A stretch of DNA of 64,000 nt from Schistocephalus solidus (GCA_017591395.1 WEDG01000235.1:372001-436000); one strand, 5' to 3'; counted from the stretch's first letter, positions 1 to 29,600 are shown. The notes: a model not told the origin generated them from the sequence alone. Numbers and translations: made by a program.

Positions 1-1430
1 TCCACAGACGAAGCTCCGCACAAATCTGCAAGACTGATGTCGTGTGTCAGATTGGATTCTGCAGTTTGAGATGTCACTGCTGGTGGAAAGGTACTCTTCA
101 TCATACCCAGAGCCTTGAAGGTAGAGTGAGATGAATGGCAACGAGTACATATGCAAGTTTAGGGAAAACTTAGAAAACACGAGCTCCTGTAATAACTGAA
201 AGGTGTTCATATTAAATTTATCAGTAACGCAGGCGAAGTCAGCAAGGGAATCTGCGGGAGACATTACGAATGATCACATTTCTGTTATTTGCTTCTTTTT
301 ATTACACCAGCGAGGTAGCAGAACAGACCACACAATTTAAAGTATACTAACTAGCGCGTGTAAACGGACGGTAAACCGACAATCCAAGGTTAGCGGTTAA
401 AAAAGGTCAGCTTGGGCACGTTTCCATCCTCCCACTTCCATCCTTAAATATGACCCAAACCTTAGCTTACACCAAACCCGAACTCAAACCCTTAATTCTA
501 ATCCTGAATACTAGCCCTAACCGCAGAATTTGAACGTCAGCCTTAAATCCGATTTCTAACTCTGAATGCCTTCTCACAGATAAAACGTAGCATAAAATGC
601 CTGTGTAAGGCAAATAAGTAGGTATGTTATATTTATAATACTTCGAGGTTGCATCTTTAATCCTTACCGAAATGAAGTTTAAAAAATCGCCAAATGGCCG
701 TTGAATTTGAGATAATTTTACTGAGATTACTTCAAAGAACGATTTGATAGTCTTGTGGCTGTTACAACGATTGAAATACTACCTTTGAAATGCCGCTTAT
801 TAGACAGTTTAGAGGCAAGTCGCCGCACTACAAAGGGATGACGGTACAGTACAATTTTACTGTAAAGCACCATCAAAGGCTTCGCCAGTTGAACTCCTTC
901 TGCAGTCGTGAAGAGGTAAATAAATGGCAAAACTACCTTAATATTAGAAAAAAACATGATAAATTTCTTTGAGTCTTACTTGACGAACAGAAGCTGGTTG
1001 AACTCCATAGCCTCCTGAAATTTTGCACATCCATTATTCCAATATAGAGACAATAAAATTGATTGAAATAGCTTTTCATCACACATTTGATCTAGTTTTT
1101 TTAAAGGTAACAAAGTTTTCTGAGTGGAATGAAACTTACGGGGGAGTTATTAATAATTCAAGCTTAGTTCTCAGACATTTGCATTCGCAAAGAGACAAGA
1201 ACAAATTTAACGAGCACTCATCTTTAGTTCAGTACAATATAAAACTTTGAAAACATGCGGTTTCAAGTCTCCATTCCTCACCGTGCATATACTGATGAGC
1301 TGCGGAGAGGGAGACAAGATCATTGGGACGATAAATTTATTGACCCAGCATTTAGGATTCTCTCTCGAGCCCATACTCAGAGACAGTCGCAAAAGAGAGA
1401 TGGATAGAGTACAACCGCTTGTTTATGCAG
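1..1430. other. Left-edge stretch, no gene recognised
   Basis: I see no supportable exon or RNA gene. Bases about 430-560 form a degenerate run of CTTAACC/CCTAACC-like words on the plus strand, one of several in the window. The remaining short frames have no family features. Confidence 0.5.
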
Positions 1431-1432
1431 AT

Positions 1433-2224
1433 TTAGTAATACAAACTCACATCCGTGAAGTTTACAGTGTCCTTAAACGGTGGCAAGATCCGTCCAAGGC
1501 CCACGTCTGCCGGATGAGAGGTGTCGCTCATAAGGAAATTGCGCCACTCACTGTGCACTTTCTCTTCGTTTGTTAGAATGAGAGCCCATACGTTTGCCAC
1601 CGTCCTGAGCAACCGAAGAAGACCACCGGTCACTGCGGAGTCTGATAATTCCACGTTGGGAGCAAAGAAGGCGTCGGAGTTGAAGTCCCCCACGACCGGC
1701 AGGCCGGGCAAAAGTTGACGAATAATCAGGCAGGACCACACTATTCGATCAAGGGAGTGAACGGACGGTTGAGGATAGGAAGAACAGAGGGATAAGGAGT
1801 TCATACTGACTCGGCGCCTTGTCGAAGAGTTTGGTTGCGGAAGCTGATTATCCACAGCCTGGACAAGGAAGGCTAATGTTGACTGGATCTGCGCATGTGT
1901 TGCCTTCAAGGATTCAATGGCCTCGACTGGCATCTTAATACAAACACATTTTCTAAGGCTAAGGTGACGATCGCTGATGGAGCCGGATAAAACATTATAG
2001 AGCGCAAATTTATAAATATTTTTATTTAGTTTTTGATGCGAAACAGTTGACACTTTCAAGAAGTGTGATTGTCTATATATTGACCTCTTATTTCTAGCTG
2101 GGTTATCACTTTCAAGTTTTAATGTAACCCATCCTCCTAGTATGCGTTGAAGTTGCACCTCGCTGCGCATGGCACAGACCATATTTTGGCTGTCGTGGTT
2201 TTTAAGCCTTAAATAGGAGAACAA
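1433..2224 (-). other. Unidentified 263-codon open frame
   Basis: This is the longest uninterrupted ATG frame in the window. I do not recognise a family. The middle holds ESLKATHAQIQSTLAFLVQA; further on is LPGLPVVGDFNSDAF, where GDFN resembles the endonuclease motif of non-LTR retroelements, but other endonuclease landmarks are not evident. It could be an eroded transposon frame or a chance ORF. It lies downstream (left) of the CFAP46 exons on the same strand; the frame contains no match I know to CFAP46. Confidence 0.2.
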
Positions 2225-2817
2225 ATAAGGAAAGCGAAATTTTTACTTAGAAGCCTGCTTAGACTTGTTTCTTTTTCGCAACAATTGTGAGAATTCGCCC
2301 TTTTCTCTTAAATAAAAAGGGCAAAGAACTATTTTTGACCCTTTTAACCCGGTAATGAATGCTTAACCTAACGAACACAATGCATGGGCTGAGAGTTCGA
2401 TTTAGGGTTAGCGTTAGAGGGTAAGTTAAAGGACAAGGTCAGGTTTTTGCTTGTAGGTAGGTGTGGAGCGGTAGGCGTGAAATACAGTCTAATTCAGTGC
2501 TTAAATACCAGCTCACTTAAACAATGGTGTTGGACGCATGAATATTTTTTCATTTTCAACGCGTTAACCCCATTTTCCGTCCTTTAAACTGCCACTGCCA
2601 CCGGTCCCGCATTGCACGCCTACTTATCGATCGTGTTCGTAAGTAGGATCGTACGCAAGTCCGTTGCCTGGACACGAATAGGTATTCTTCAACCCAACGT
2701 TAGCTGAACTTCCGCAAGCTTGCAAAGTTACAGGAACAGGAAAATAAGATTCTAAATTTATAGTGTCAAATTGAGATACTCCTTGATTGCGTCGCTTAAC
2801 ATTGTCAACTAAGTTGT
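2225..2817. other. Unassigned stretch beside a PLE insertion
   Basis: It includes a short degenerate TTAGGG/TTAACC-rich tract (about 2335-2450) and then unassigned DNA up to the sharp 5' boundary of the PLE fragment near 2818. Confidence 0.4.
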
Positions 2818-3395
2818 CGCACGAGTCGGCGCTTATCCAAAAGAATAAAAGAACACATCCCAGCATGGCTGAGCAAAGGGGAAGTCAAGAGCATAAAAAG
2901 CGCCATCCTTGCACATCTTGTTGACACCGGGCATAGTGTGGACCCCAGCGAAGCTTTCCGTGTAATTTATAAGGTCCCACCAAACTACCCCAAGCCACTG
3001 GGTCAACGTCTACTAGCAGCAGCAGAAGCGACTGCCATTAGGTTGAAGAAGCCGGTCTTTTGCGCACAAAAGAACCTCGTACAAGCTCCGCGCTTAGCTT
3101 GGCCAACGGCCGCTTAACTGCATGTATCCCCGCGCCATCTCTGTCCTCCCCCTTCTCCTAGAACGGGTCTACCAAACACTTACTGCTGCCTATCAAATTG
3201 TCTCTTATCACCCTTCCCCTATGCACGTTTCTCAGATAACCCACACAAATTGACGAACATTATCGATTTAATGTTTTAAATTTCTACTGCGTTCCAACGT
3301 TTCCCTATAACTGTACTGGCCTGAAGAGAAGTTATCGAAAGCAGCGCGTATGCTCGCCAAGTTGTCTTTTGAATCATTTAATGGGAATTTTTGCA
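2818..3395 (+). mobile_element. 5'-truncated Penelope-like element (family A), C-terminus plus 3' region
   Basis: An uninterrupted 98-codon frame runs from about 2819 to a stop at 3115. It starts inside the GIY-YIG endonuclease domain (TSRRLSKRIKEHIPAWLSKG, then SAILAHLVDTGHSVD) and ends KNLVQAPRLAWPTAA. No ATG is present because the 5' part is missing, as expected from target-primed truncation. The 280 bp after the stop match the 3' region of a second copy at 33720-34015. The element sits in a CFAP46 intron, opposite in strand. PLEs encode a reverse transcriptase joined to GIY-YIG and are typical of flatworm genomes. Confidence 0.75.
3314..3362 (+). ncRNA. Candidate hammerhead-like motif in PLE 3' region
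   Basis: Read 5' to 3': TGGC (3317-3320), core CTGAAGA (3321-3327; fits CTGANGA), a weak stem II (3328-3336, only G-C and A-T pairs), GAAA (3337-3340), stem III AGCA with TGCT around a 7-nt loop, H17 = C (3355), then GCCA (3356-3359) pairing with TGGC as stem I. All core bases are present. The two-pair stem II is below normal and other copies have core changes, so this is tentative. Confidence 0.35.
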
Positions 3396-3412
3396 AGCAT
3401 AATGGAACTTAC

Positions 3413-20577
<17,165 letters not shown>

Positions 20578-20767
20578 TGATGAAATATCATATACCCGCC
20601 AAAACGCGTCAGTTTACAGTCGTCAGCTTTTTACGAAGTAAAACAATGCAATTATAGGGAGTTTGGGTTTTGCAGTATAAACAATTGCTGGTCTACAGTT
20701 TAAGCTTCAATTTGTGGACTCCGAAACTTCTTTTGAGGATCCACGGCATTTCTAACGTGGAAAATGT

Positions 20768-21715
20768 GTAGTTACCTCACAAACTGTCCATATCTGTGAC
20801 AAACAGTCGACCAAGGTTGAGGTTGAGAGTGGTGTTCATCAGGGCTCGGTTCTAGGCCCTATTTTGTTCATTGTCTACATCAACGATTGTGCCAACGAAC
20901 TTGACTGTGATATTGCCATGTTTGCCGATGATCTCAAGCTTTGGCGCGTTATTCAAACGGCGGCTGACGAAGAGAACTTGCAGGCAAACTTAAATCGACT
21001 CCAGAAATGGTCAAATGACTGGCTCTTGCCGTTCAATGAGAACAAGTGCAACATCATAAGGGTCGGGAAAAGCAGTCCTTCGAACCGTTCGGTTAATCAT
21101 CCGAATAGCATTCTATTGAAAGAAGTGGATGCCCAAAAGGACCTGGGAGTCTGGATCACATCCTCGCTTAAACCCTCCCTACATTGTGCAAAGGTAACGA
21201 AGTCCGCCATTTTGATTCTGTACCTCTTTAAACGAGTTTTTGCGGTCTTCACTACCAACTGCTTCGCTAACGTCTTCGGAACATTCGTGCTGCCGCAGTT
21301 GGAGGCCGCTATCCAAGCTTGGAGACCCTGGGCGGCGAAGGACATCAACATCCTCGAAAAGGTCCAAAGGCGAGCAACCAAACTTGTCCTTGGACATGGC
21401 TCACAGCTTTATGAAACACGGCTGTAAAATCTCAATCTCTTTCCTTTCGCTATAGACAGCTTCGTGGAGACCTGATACTAACATTGCGCATACTACGCGT
21501 CCAGGACTGTTGTCTCGTCCCAGGTGATTTCTTCGAGTTAGCAACAACAACGAACTTGAGAGGTCATCCTCTCAAATTACTTGTGACTGGAGCAAGGCTT
21601 GACACTTGGAAGTACTCCTTCTCCAAAACAGTAGTCGAAGCTTGGAATAATCTTCCTCTGGATGTTGTTACTTTTGGACTCCTTGGAGGTTTTTAAGCGA
21701 AAGTTAGATCGATAT
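20768..21715 (+). mobile_element. CR1/jockey-like non-LTR retrotransposon, 3' part of RT
   Basis: It begins at the RT motif GVHQGSVLGPILFIVYINDC, followed by the catalytic motif MFADDLKLW (FADD intact) and a clean 187-codon frame through EKVQRRATKLVLGHGSQLY. It then continues in broken frames (TNLRGHPLKLLVTGARLDT and VVEAWNNLPLDVV), the usual C-terminal tail of these elements. Stops and frameshifts after 21427 show it is dead. It is 5' truncated and lies just upstream of the CFAP46 start, on the opposite strand. Confidence 0.85.
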
Positions 21716-22845
21716 AATGGTGCGAGCTACAACACGATTTGAAAGCTGCAAGAGTGACGTCAGAAAATAAGGTAGTAAGAATACTATTAGGTATATTTTG
21801 AGAAACATTACTTTATGTTTGTTATTTTCGTTCGAGGGCTTGCAATCTCCCATAATTCCTATGGTGAGGTCTCTAAGGTCTTAGCTGCTTAATTATTTGC
21901 ACACCTTGGCGACACCGTGAGTGTTCGCTTCAGCGGTGTATGAACGTTCTCCCTTGGTTTTAACCGCAATGGACCGATGATGAGCTGGGTGGATATCTCC
22001 GCCTTTGAAATCACTCAACGGACTCTGCTATCAGCAAGGGAGCATCTGGCTGCACCTTCCACACTTCGGTGCTGATTCCTGTGACCTCCACGATGCCCCC
22101 CCCCCCGTTAGACCCCCTCCCCAAGGGCGACAGTTTTTTCATCTTAATATCACTGGGAGTTTTTTTCACTGTCTGCCGTTTTTCAACTATGTTCCAGCCA
22201 GTTGACTCATATCAATTGGCCTCGCAAACATATCCAGATCCTATTTTTTGATACCACAACTTGCATGCACAAATAGGGAATTCAAAGGTGACTCACCTAT
22301 ATCTCCCTCAAATATACTGATACTGATACCTCTCAGTAATCTTTTTTTGGTTTTTATTTGTCTCTGACTGCTTCTATGTCCCCCAGGATCCTGACAGAGA
22401 TCTGTTAGGTTTATCACCCGAAAAAGTTAAGAAAAGACAACAGGAATTGATGGATAATGCAAGGAAATTATTTTTTCAGTGCCGAAGTCTCGATTGTCAA
22501 TTCCGCCAGAGACGTGCTTTGAGGCCAATGTGAGCAATGATGTGTCCTAATTTTAAAATGCTATGGCTCATCTCTCCGAAGTCAACATGCACGGTTCTAT
22601 TATGTGCAGTGCCATTACATCAAATAAGGTAACTGCTGAGTTCCAGTCAATCATGTAGAAGAAAGTAAGTTTTTGGTCTGTCAATGGCGTTCACCGCATT
22701 ATTAACCGATGATTTGGTTACTCTTTTTAAAAGTGCTTTTTGAAGGTACACATTTAAACCCAAGAACTCTTCTTTAAACATCGGCTACATCTTAAAGTAG
22801 TTCCAGCTTAAGTGGGACATTATGGGACCTAATAGCTAACGTCGC
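21716..22845. other. Unassigned stretch
   Basis: A C-run (22096-22105) and T-rich segments are present; no exon or family is recognised. Confidence 0.4.
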
Positions 22846-22846
22846 A

Positions 22847-23040
22847 CTAGATTCTCAAAGATAACTGAAACCTTACACTTCCTTCGATATCCCTAGTCAA
22901 TAAGCATATATTACTGATTGAACTGTAAATTTCATCTATAGTTATATTGGGGAAACTTTGGTGTACAGTACTGAGCTCCTTATTTGTTGGAAACAGCTTA
23001 GATATATCAAAAGAAAGCATCCAACACATCCTATGAAAAC
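22847..23040 (-). mobile_element. Possible RT motif A fragment
   Basis: The minus frame CWMLSFDISKLFPTN resembles PLE reverse transcriptase motif A (cf. VMVSFNVTSLFPSIP in the copy at 48397-48777), followed by DEIYSSISNICLLTRDI. No further RT motifs are found, so this is a weak call. Confidence 0.25.
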
Positions 23041-24099
23041 ATCAAAACCTTAAGAAGAGAGGACAGATCCCGAGTGATAGCAGCACCGGCCGATATCTAC
23101 ATATATAAACATGTGCGTAGTAAATTTGTCCATGGACGTGAAGTTGTGATATAGAGAAACAGTTACGATGTCAGTTTTCTTCCAGAACCAATGTCACTAT
23201 CAGTGATTATGTGCCTTGATTTAGAGGCTAGTAAATTTCCATAGTCAAACTATAATGAAGCATGTACCGTACCCAGTCGAAACGTTGGAACATTTATTGT
23301 AAGGCATCCAAGTGACATCGGGCGGATAGCAGGTCCATATTATTTATAAACTAAAGGCATTATTGTCCGGGCTTCCACGTAAAAACGTAAACAGATGCGG
23401 ACCTAACGAAGTCTGCAGACATTGCTTTCCTACTTTCGACTAATCTGCTGTAAAAGCATACCTTGCATTTGTAGAACCTAACCCCAATCAAAACGATTTC
23501 GGGTGGATGACAACACAGACTAATCGTGGTTGCCAACTTGAAGATGGCGTCAGTTACAAGACGGACGTAATTTTAGTTTAAAGTGCATGATGATGGTGTC
23601 ACGGCACCTCGTAGCTTTCTGCAAATTAAACAAATTGGGTAGTAATGTAGACAATTTTATTTCGTTACTAAGACCTATCCGGTAACAAGCTTGTTTGCTC
23701 TCCTATTAACCTTTAAATTTTCTGAGCCACTTATTAATCTACGGTCTCGGAACTTTAATCACAAACTCTAATGGAGGCACTTCAAACATTTGAATGACTT
23801 AAACGAAGAAAAATTAGAAACACGACCGCGTGATGCTCACTTTAGTTGACAAAACAATGGGTATATGAAGTCGTGATCCACGAACCCAAATAATTCTGAG
23901 CTCCAACTTCCTACAATGATTCTTTATTCAGATTGCAATCTCTGTGGCTCAGACAGCTGGATCCGCCGAGTCTTATTGCAATTTTCAAATTAAACGATGA
24001 GATCCAGTGATTAAACACCGATAAAGTCTGCTTGGGTTTGTCTGGAATTGCTCTTTGCTTAATTTAGTTCAGATGACGGTCCTAGTCTTAATATTATCA

Positions 24100-24740
24100 G
24101 TTGCGTTGCGACGTCAAAATCCATTCAATTCTCGTAATCGTTGATTATAAAATGAACAAACCTTGACCAAGAACAGAGCCTTTGGGAACGCCATTCTCAA
24201 CCGCTGCGCAGCTGACTGATGGTCATCAACATGGAACATTTAAGAGCGACCAATTACGCAGCTTTGAATCGCCCTCAGAAGATTACCCATAAGGCTTTTT
24301 CGGCTTACGTTGTGGGATTGACGCTGTGGTGCTTCTCCATGGAATGCCGTCTCTATGTCGCTATAGATGGCGTACACCATAGTCTCTCTGTCAAATAGTC
24401 CACTTCATTGTTCTTTTACCATCAATCAAGCCACTTAATAAAGCTCGGCCTCTACGGATTCCACACTGGGCATCAGTTGATCAAGTAGGCTGCCCTAAGT
24501 TACATATTAGATCCTATTAATTATTTGTCCCATAAGTTTGCAGCAGAAAAAATGAGGCTGACAGGCAGATTACTAGTCGGCAGGCACACAACCGGCTTCG
24601 GGTAAAGCTTGAAAAATCATGATGAGTGGTTGCGCTAGTGCGTCCGCAAGCTCCTTAAGCGGTTTATCCTGTATGCCATCTGGACGGACGATTTTGATTC
24701 ATCTACTACAAAAAGAGCTTATCGAGCAGGCATTAGTTGA
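24100..24740 (-). mobile_element. CR1/jockey-like non-LTR retrotransposon, eroded RT core
   Basis: Minus-strand frames give LKELADALAQPLIMIFQA, then (frameshift) CKLMGQIINR, then ETMVYAIYSDIETAFHGEAP (RT motif A) and NGVPKGSVLGQGLFIL (motif B). The order is that of a non-LTR RT with in-frame stops and at least two frameshifts. It is a different, older copy than the one at 20768 and oppositely oriented. Confidence 0.7.
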
Positions 24741-26631
24741 AGGTTATTGCCTCAGTTATTGAAACTTACCCTTTGTTGTAGTCTGAAGAATTAGTTTATC
24801 TTTTCCTCTTAAAGAAAGACAAAAAACGTGAATCATGCTGTGATTTTGCTCCATCCGCGCAGGACTAGTTGGTTTTCGTTTTGCCTGCTCCTTCTTATGT
24901 ATTCACAGCATAACTTTTGATTCTCCGCGAAACGGTTCCGCAGGTCTATTAATAAATCATGCCAAGTACCGAGAATGAGTCGTTTGCTTAGGTTTCTGCA
25001 GATTTCATGCCTTTACGGATAAGTTATTCCTATCAGTGAGTATCTGCCTCCACTGTCTCAATTTTTGTATGCTACACTTTCAAAACTTGTGGCAGCCACC
25101 CAAGTTGATGCTTTGTATTTTTTTGTAAAATCTGTTAACATTTCAGGAGGAGCACGTGCAGTTATTCACTTAAAAATCCCCAATCATCGGCCATGCTGTC
25201 AGAAAATCTAATGGTCAGCTTTCATCAATTTAAGCCATTTATTTAGGGAAAAAGATTTTCATCCTTGAGCTGCCCATTCATATCTAAATACGCAATGACA
25301 TCGATTTGTACGGCGGTTATTTTAAAAATTGTGCAGTTATCGGTGTGTGTTGACCATGCACCAAGTGTGGACACTTACAAAATATTGATAATATGAATGA
25401 AAATTTAGTAGCAAGGTAGCCCCTAGTCTGTATTTGAGGGTTTTAGTAAGGTTTAAAAGAACATATTAAGTAAGGAGTACGTTCAAGGTTCCAAAAAGAC
25501 TCTGCCAGAAGTTGTTCTTCTGCACTTTCCTCTGTAATGGGAAGGGATAACCACGCTGGCAGAGTGTCTCAGCCAATTTGAAGAATTCATTCAATTCTAG
25601 GACGCATTCACGCGTTCTAACAATCTGCTAGGTCTGGATGAGGTCACTGCTCAGTTGTTACTAAGTTAGGGGAAACAAATTAAGTTCAGACAGTTCAACT
25701 TCGCAAGATGGATGACCAAGATTATTAGAAATCTTCGTTTTTCTCCCCCGCACCAATTCTAAAATTGTATAAGCCTTCTTGAGCCAATGAAGCCATGACG
25801 TTGACCGTAACTACATTGCTCGGAATCGATAAAATCTTGTATTATTTTATGTCAGGTCTGTTTTATATAAGATGGCCCAGTTTGGATCTGTTGCTCTCCC
25901 GATATTAAATGCATAACCGACTCCTGTACGCAGCTTCTTATCCCTGTGTATTAACGACCTTAATTTCTGCCTTCAAGATCGAACAATTAAACCTGTTGGC
26001 CGTTGACTATATTATGTCAAATCCTTCTTAAAGTACCTCCCTTACGATCTGAAGGCTCCTTCGTTCTCTGGAAGCTTCTGTTTTGCATATATTAATCTCT
26101 CATCTCTGACAGAAACGGGTCTTGGTCACATGTTTAAGCTCTGAACTTCACCATCCAGTGATGATACACAAGCTTGCAAAATCTTGAAATTACTATCGTA
26201 GTCCGCAATTTTTTGTTAAAATATTAACTACTAACTAACTTCCCAAAATAGACAGGCTTTCCATTTTTTCCACGTATTTTTTCAGCCTTTGCAATATCTT
26301 GTTAATTTTGTACGTTGTCTCAGTTTACTGGCTATCCAGCATCTTATTTGCGATCTGATATTTACCGAAGCTATTGCTTTATTTTCAAACATGGTCTTTT
26401 CGACAAGAACCACTAATTATTCACGGTTGCCTTACGATTGTCTCTTCACAAAGACTAGCACATTTTAAACCTACCTGGATTTCAATTTTATAGGCAGACT
26501 TAACAAATAACTATCTTGCATAATTGGATTACCACAGCTTTTTCTCGAGTAATTATACAGCAATTCTTTTAAATGCATCTTACAGTTTGTTCCTCGTATA
26601 TGGCTCAATCTAACTCATGTGATTTCCTTTG
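24741..26631. other. Unassigned stretch before the Gypsy element
   Basis: No gene is recognised. Around 25480-25700 short plus-strand frames (LDEVTAQLL) faintly recall the pre-RT region of non-LTR elements, but not enough to call. Confidence 0.35.
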
Positions 26632-26971
26632 TGTTGGAAATGTCTTCATTCCCACCGTGAGTCAGCCTCGCGGAAAAGCATGTGCGCGCGTCTACCACCC
26701 TGCATGCCATGAGCGTGAACCAGACAGCGTCCCGTATTGGTTGTAGACACCTTGTCCCCCTCAGATCTGATTGGTCCATGTCCGTGAGAAGTTACTCGGT
26801 GCTCCTCCATTTTCCTCATAAAGTGAATTGGAAAGAATATGACCAATCTAAGCGAGATGCTGTACAAACACGCAGCTTTTCAGGTCAGTTTTGTTGAATA
26901 CACTTTTTTGCTTAACTGATCGTGTTCTCTTTCTCTACCGCATTTGGGTTGGAACAACCGTCGATCAAGCA
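26632..26971 (+). repeat. 5' LTR of Gypsy element
   Basis: 340 bp, starting TGTTGGAAATGTC and ending CGATCAAGCA. It aligns along its whole length with 30791-31125, sharing CCTCGCGGAAAAGCA, CTGCATGCCATGAG and CATAAAGTG.ATTGGAAAG. Confidence 0.85.
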
Positions 26972-27023
26972 TTCGCTTCCAGGCCGGGTCATAACAATTT
27001 GATGAGGCAGTTTCTCACTTACG

Positions 27024-27650
27024 ATGGTTGACGAGTACGCTGACTTAAAGCAGATGTTGCAGGAGCAGCTCAAGCTAATGGATGTTCTCACCGTTAAGCT
27101 ATACAGCTCATCCATAGGCCAATCGAGCGCCGCTCGTGGTTCACAATTCGTCGATCATATTGACGACACCCTTACTGAATTCTTTTTTTTTGACCCGCAT
27201 GTCCATGTTACCTTTGAGTCCTGGTACAAACTATACGATGAATTGTCCTCTGTTAAGCTGGTAGTCCAGGACAAGGCATGGAAGGTGCGATTCCTACTTC
27301 ACAAACTGGGACGTGCCAAGGACGAACGCTATGCTAACTTTTTCCTTTCCAAGAACCCACGAGAAATCCCTCTCACAGACACGTTGAAAACGTTGTCGTA
27401 GATTTTTGATGAACAGTCGTCCCTGTTTAACACTCAATTGCAGTGCCTCCAACTCTGTAAACGTGAATCTTACGATTTAATCACGTACGCGGGCATTTTT
27501 AATCAGGAGTGTAGGCGATTTCAGCTCGGTTCTCTCACAAAAGATCAGTGTAAATGCCTCATATTTATTTGCGGTCTCTAGTTTCCCAAGGATACTGATA
27601 TCCGGACACGTCTCCTGTCCCAAGTACAACAGAAGAGCTCAGTCACATTG
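27024..27650 (+). pseudogene. gag: Gypsy gag pseudogene
   Basis: The frame starts MVDEYADLKQMLQEQLKLMD and runs 125 codons with SWYKLYDELSSVKLVVQDKA, typical of the capsid-region fold in flatworm Gypsy gags. It is interrupted by stops at about 27399 and 27579, after which the same frame continues (IFDEQSSLFNTQLQCLQLCK). Confidence 0.75.
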
Positions 27651-27699
27651 TCAAGCGTTGATTAACCTCAAACACGATTCCGCTATGATTCAAGGCGTT

Positions 27700-28330
27700 T
27701 CCACTTCTTGCTCAGTCCATACGATCGCAGCAACCAAGCCACATTCCGTTACGCGGTTCAAGCAAGCCCCAATGCGAAATCCCCGATAGTTCGTTGTCGG
27801 CACTGTGGTGCGTGGCATTTCCATCAGGATTGCACATTCCGTCAACATCGTTGCCAAAGCTGTAACCAGGTGGGACACCGTGATGTTTGTTGTCAAACAT
27901 TATCAACTGTTGGAAGCAAGTCTGCTCCCACTACATCCAAATCCAAGCGCCGTTTCCGTTCAAAAAGTATGCCCAAACCCCAGTCCGTTGGCAATTCCTT
28001 GAGCCTATTGGCCACATTCCAGCTGAGTGCGGCTGATCGCAGAAAGGTTTTTGATATCTTGCTCAATGGTCACGCAGTCTGCCTAGGGTTGGACACTGCT
28101 TCAGACATCACTATCATCTCCGCGAAACTTTGGCAGTCACTTGGTAGCCCCCCGAGGCAACAGAATTCCAAATCCGCTACAAGCGCGTGCGGTTGTCTCG
28201 TCCGGCTAATGGGACAACTGCAATACTGTGTGTCTTTCCGCAGCACAAACCATCACTGCGATCAGCTACGTCACGAAGTCCAATCTCAACCTTCTTGGTC
28301 GCGAAAGGATTTAACAAGTTTGTTTGATCG
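27700..28330 (+). pseudogene. pol: Gypsy zinc knuckles and aspartic protease
   Basis: Within a 305-codon frame, CRHCGAWHFHQDC and CQSCNQVGHRDVC are two zinc knuckles (the second an exact CX2CX4HX4C). They are followed by a basic linker and ILLNGHAVCLGLDTASDITI, an aspartic protease active site (DTA). The frame drifts out of register before the reverse transcriptase. Confidence 0.78.
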
Positions 28331-28459
28331 ATATGCCACTCAGGGTTGTTTTCAGTCAGGTGCAGATTACTGCTGTACCTGCAGACCCCACCAAGGACAT
28401 TCTCCAATGGTTCGCTCCAGTCTTCCAAGATATCCTGAGTCATTGCACACACACTTAAG

Positions 28460-29065
28460 CCGTGCTGTTTTTGCGTCCTGGAAGTCAAATAGTCTTCCGT
28501 CCAAAGAGAGCACTTCCCTATGCAGCCTTGCCTCTTTTCGATTCCAAAAGGAAGCGTCTGGTGGAACTGGGATTTCTCCCACCTGTGTCCTACTCCACCT
28601 GGGCTGCTCCAATCATTGTGGTTAAAAAGACAAATGGCTCGATCCGTATTTTTGCTGACTTTTCCTTTGGTCTCAATGCTACTTTGACAGTGAACTGCTA
28701 TCCGCTGCCAGTCAACTTTTAATCTGTTCACTCTTCTGAATGGTGGCACTTGTTTTGCCAAGTTGCACATAGCCGATGCGTACTTGCAGATCGAAGTCGC
28801 TCGAGAGTCTCGCGAAGCGTTGATTATAAACACTCACCGGGGTCTATTACAATACACCAGGCTGCCCTTTGGTGTCAAGACCAACCCGGCCCTGTTTCAG
28901 CAAACAATAAATGCAATGCTCTCCGGCATTCCGGGTACGACTGGGTACCTGGATGACAGTATTATAATGGGTCACTCCCCTAATGAACTCCAAGGCCGAG
29001 TGTGTGCGGTACTCGAATGCGTGCAGGAATATGGCTTCCACCTGAGAACCGACAGGTGCTAATTC
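28460..29065 (+). pseudogene. pol: Gypsy reverse transcriptase (two frames)
   Basis: The first frame carries [20 protein letters not shown] and [16 protein letters not shown]. After a frameshift near 28725 the second frame has HIADAYLQIEVARESREALI, LPFGVKTNPALFQQTI and GYLDDSIIMG with the YxDD catalytic pair intact. It ends at a stop at 29060. Confidence 0.85.
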
Positions 29066-29149
29066 TTATTCAAGCCAATCAAGCACATGGGATTCACTTT
29101 GACGCCACTGGTCGCCATCCAGATCTCGAAAATATTCTTGCCATCTAAC

Positions 29150-29600
29150 GAATGCCTGCGTCAAAGTATTTATCTCAACTCTGTTTGTTCCTTGACTTGA
29201 TCAGCTACTATAGCGCCTTCCCACCGTTGCTGCATTACTTACGAGCCCCGCTCAAACGTCTGTTGCAGAAGGATGCTCCCTGGTGCTGGTCCCACGACTG
29301 TGAAAAGGCCTTTGTCCAGCTGAAGTCCCTGCTGAGTTCAGATTGGCTGCTCACGCACTATGACCCGACTCTGGTGGTCATTTTTGCTGTTGGCGCATCC
29401 AATCACGGAGTTGGTGGTGTCATCTAGCACAGTTTTCCCTATGTGCCTGAAAAGGCAATCATGCATGCATCCCGCACGTTAACTCCTGTGGAAAAGAACA
29501 AGGGCAAAATCGAGAAACAGACATTAGCCATCATCTTTGTTGTCAAAACGATCCACAAGCTGCTGTGTGATCCTCATTTCACTTTTTGACGGATCATAAA
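29150..29600 (+). pseudogene. pol: Gypsy RNase H domain
   Basis: APLKRLLQKDAPWCWSHDCE is the RT-RNase H connection. The RNase H start VIFAVGASNHGVGGVI has Gly where the catalytic Asp of the usual 'ADAS' motif should be. A stop follows at 29427; HASRTLTPVEKN continues after it. Confidence 0.75.

Noticed and set aside
1285..1330. CTGATGA at 1291 as another hammerhead
   Set aside because: No GAAA or pairing arms at the right distance.
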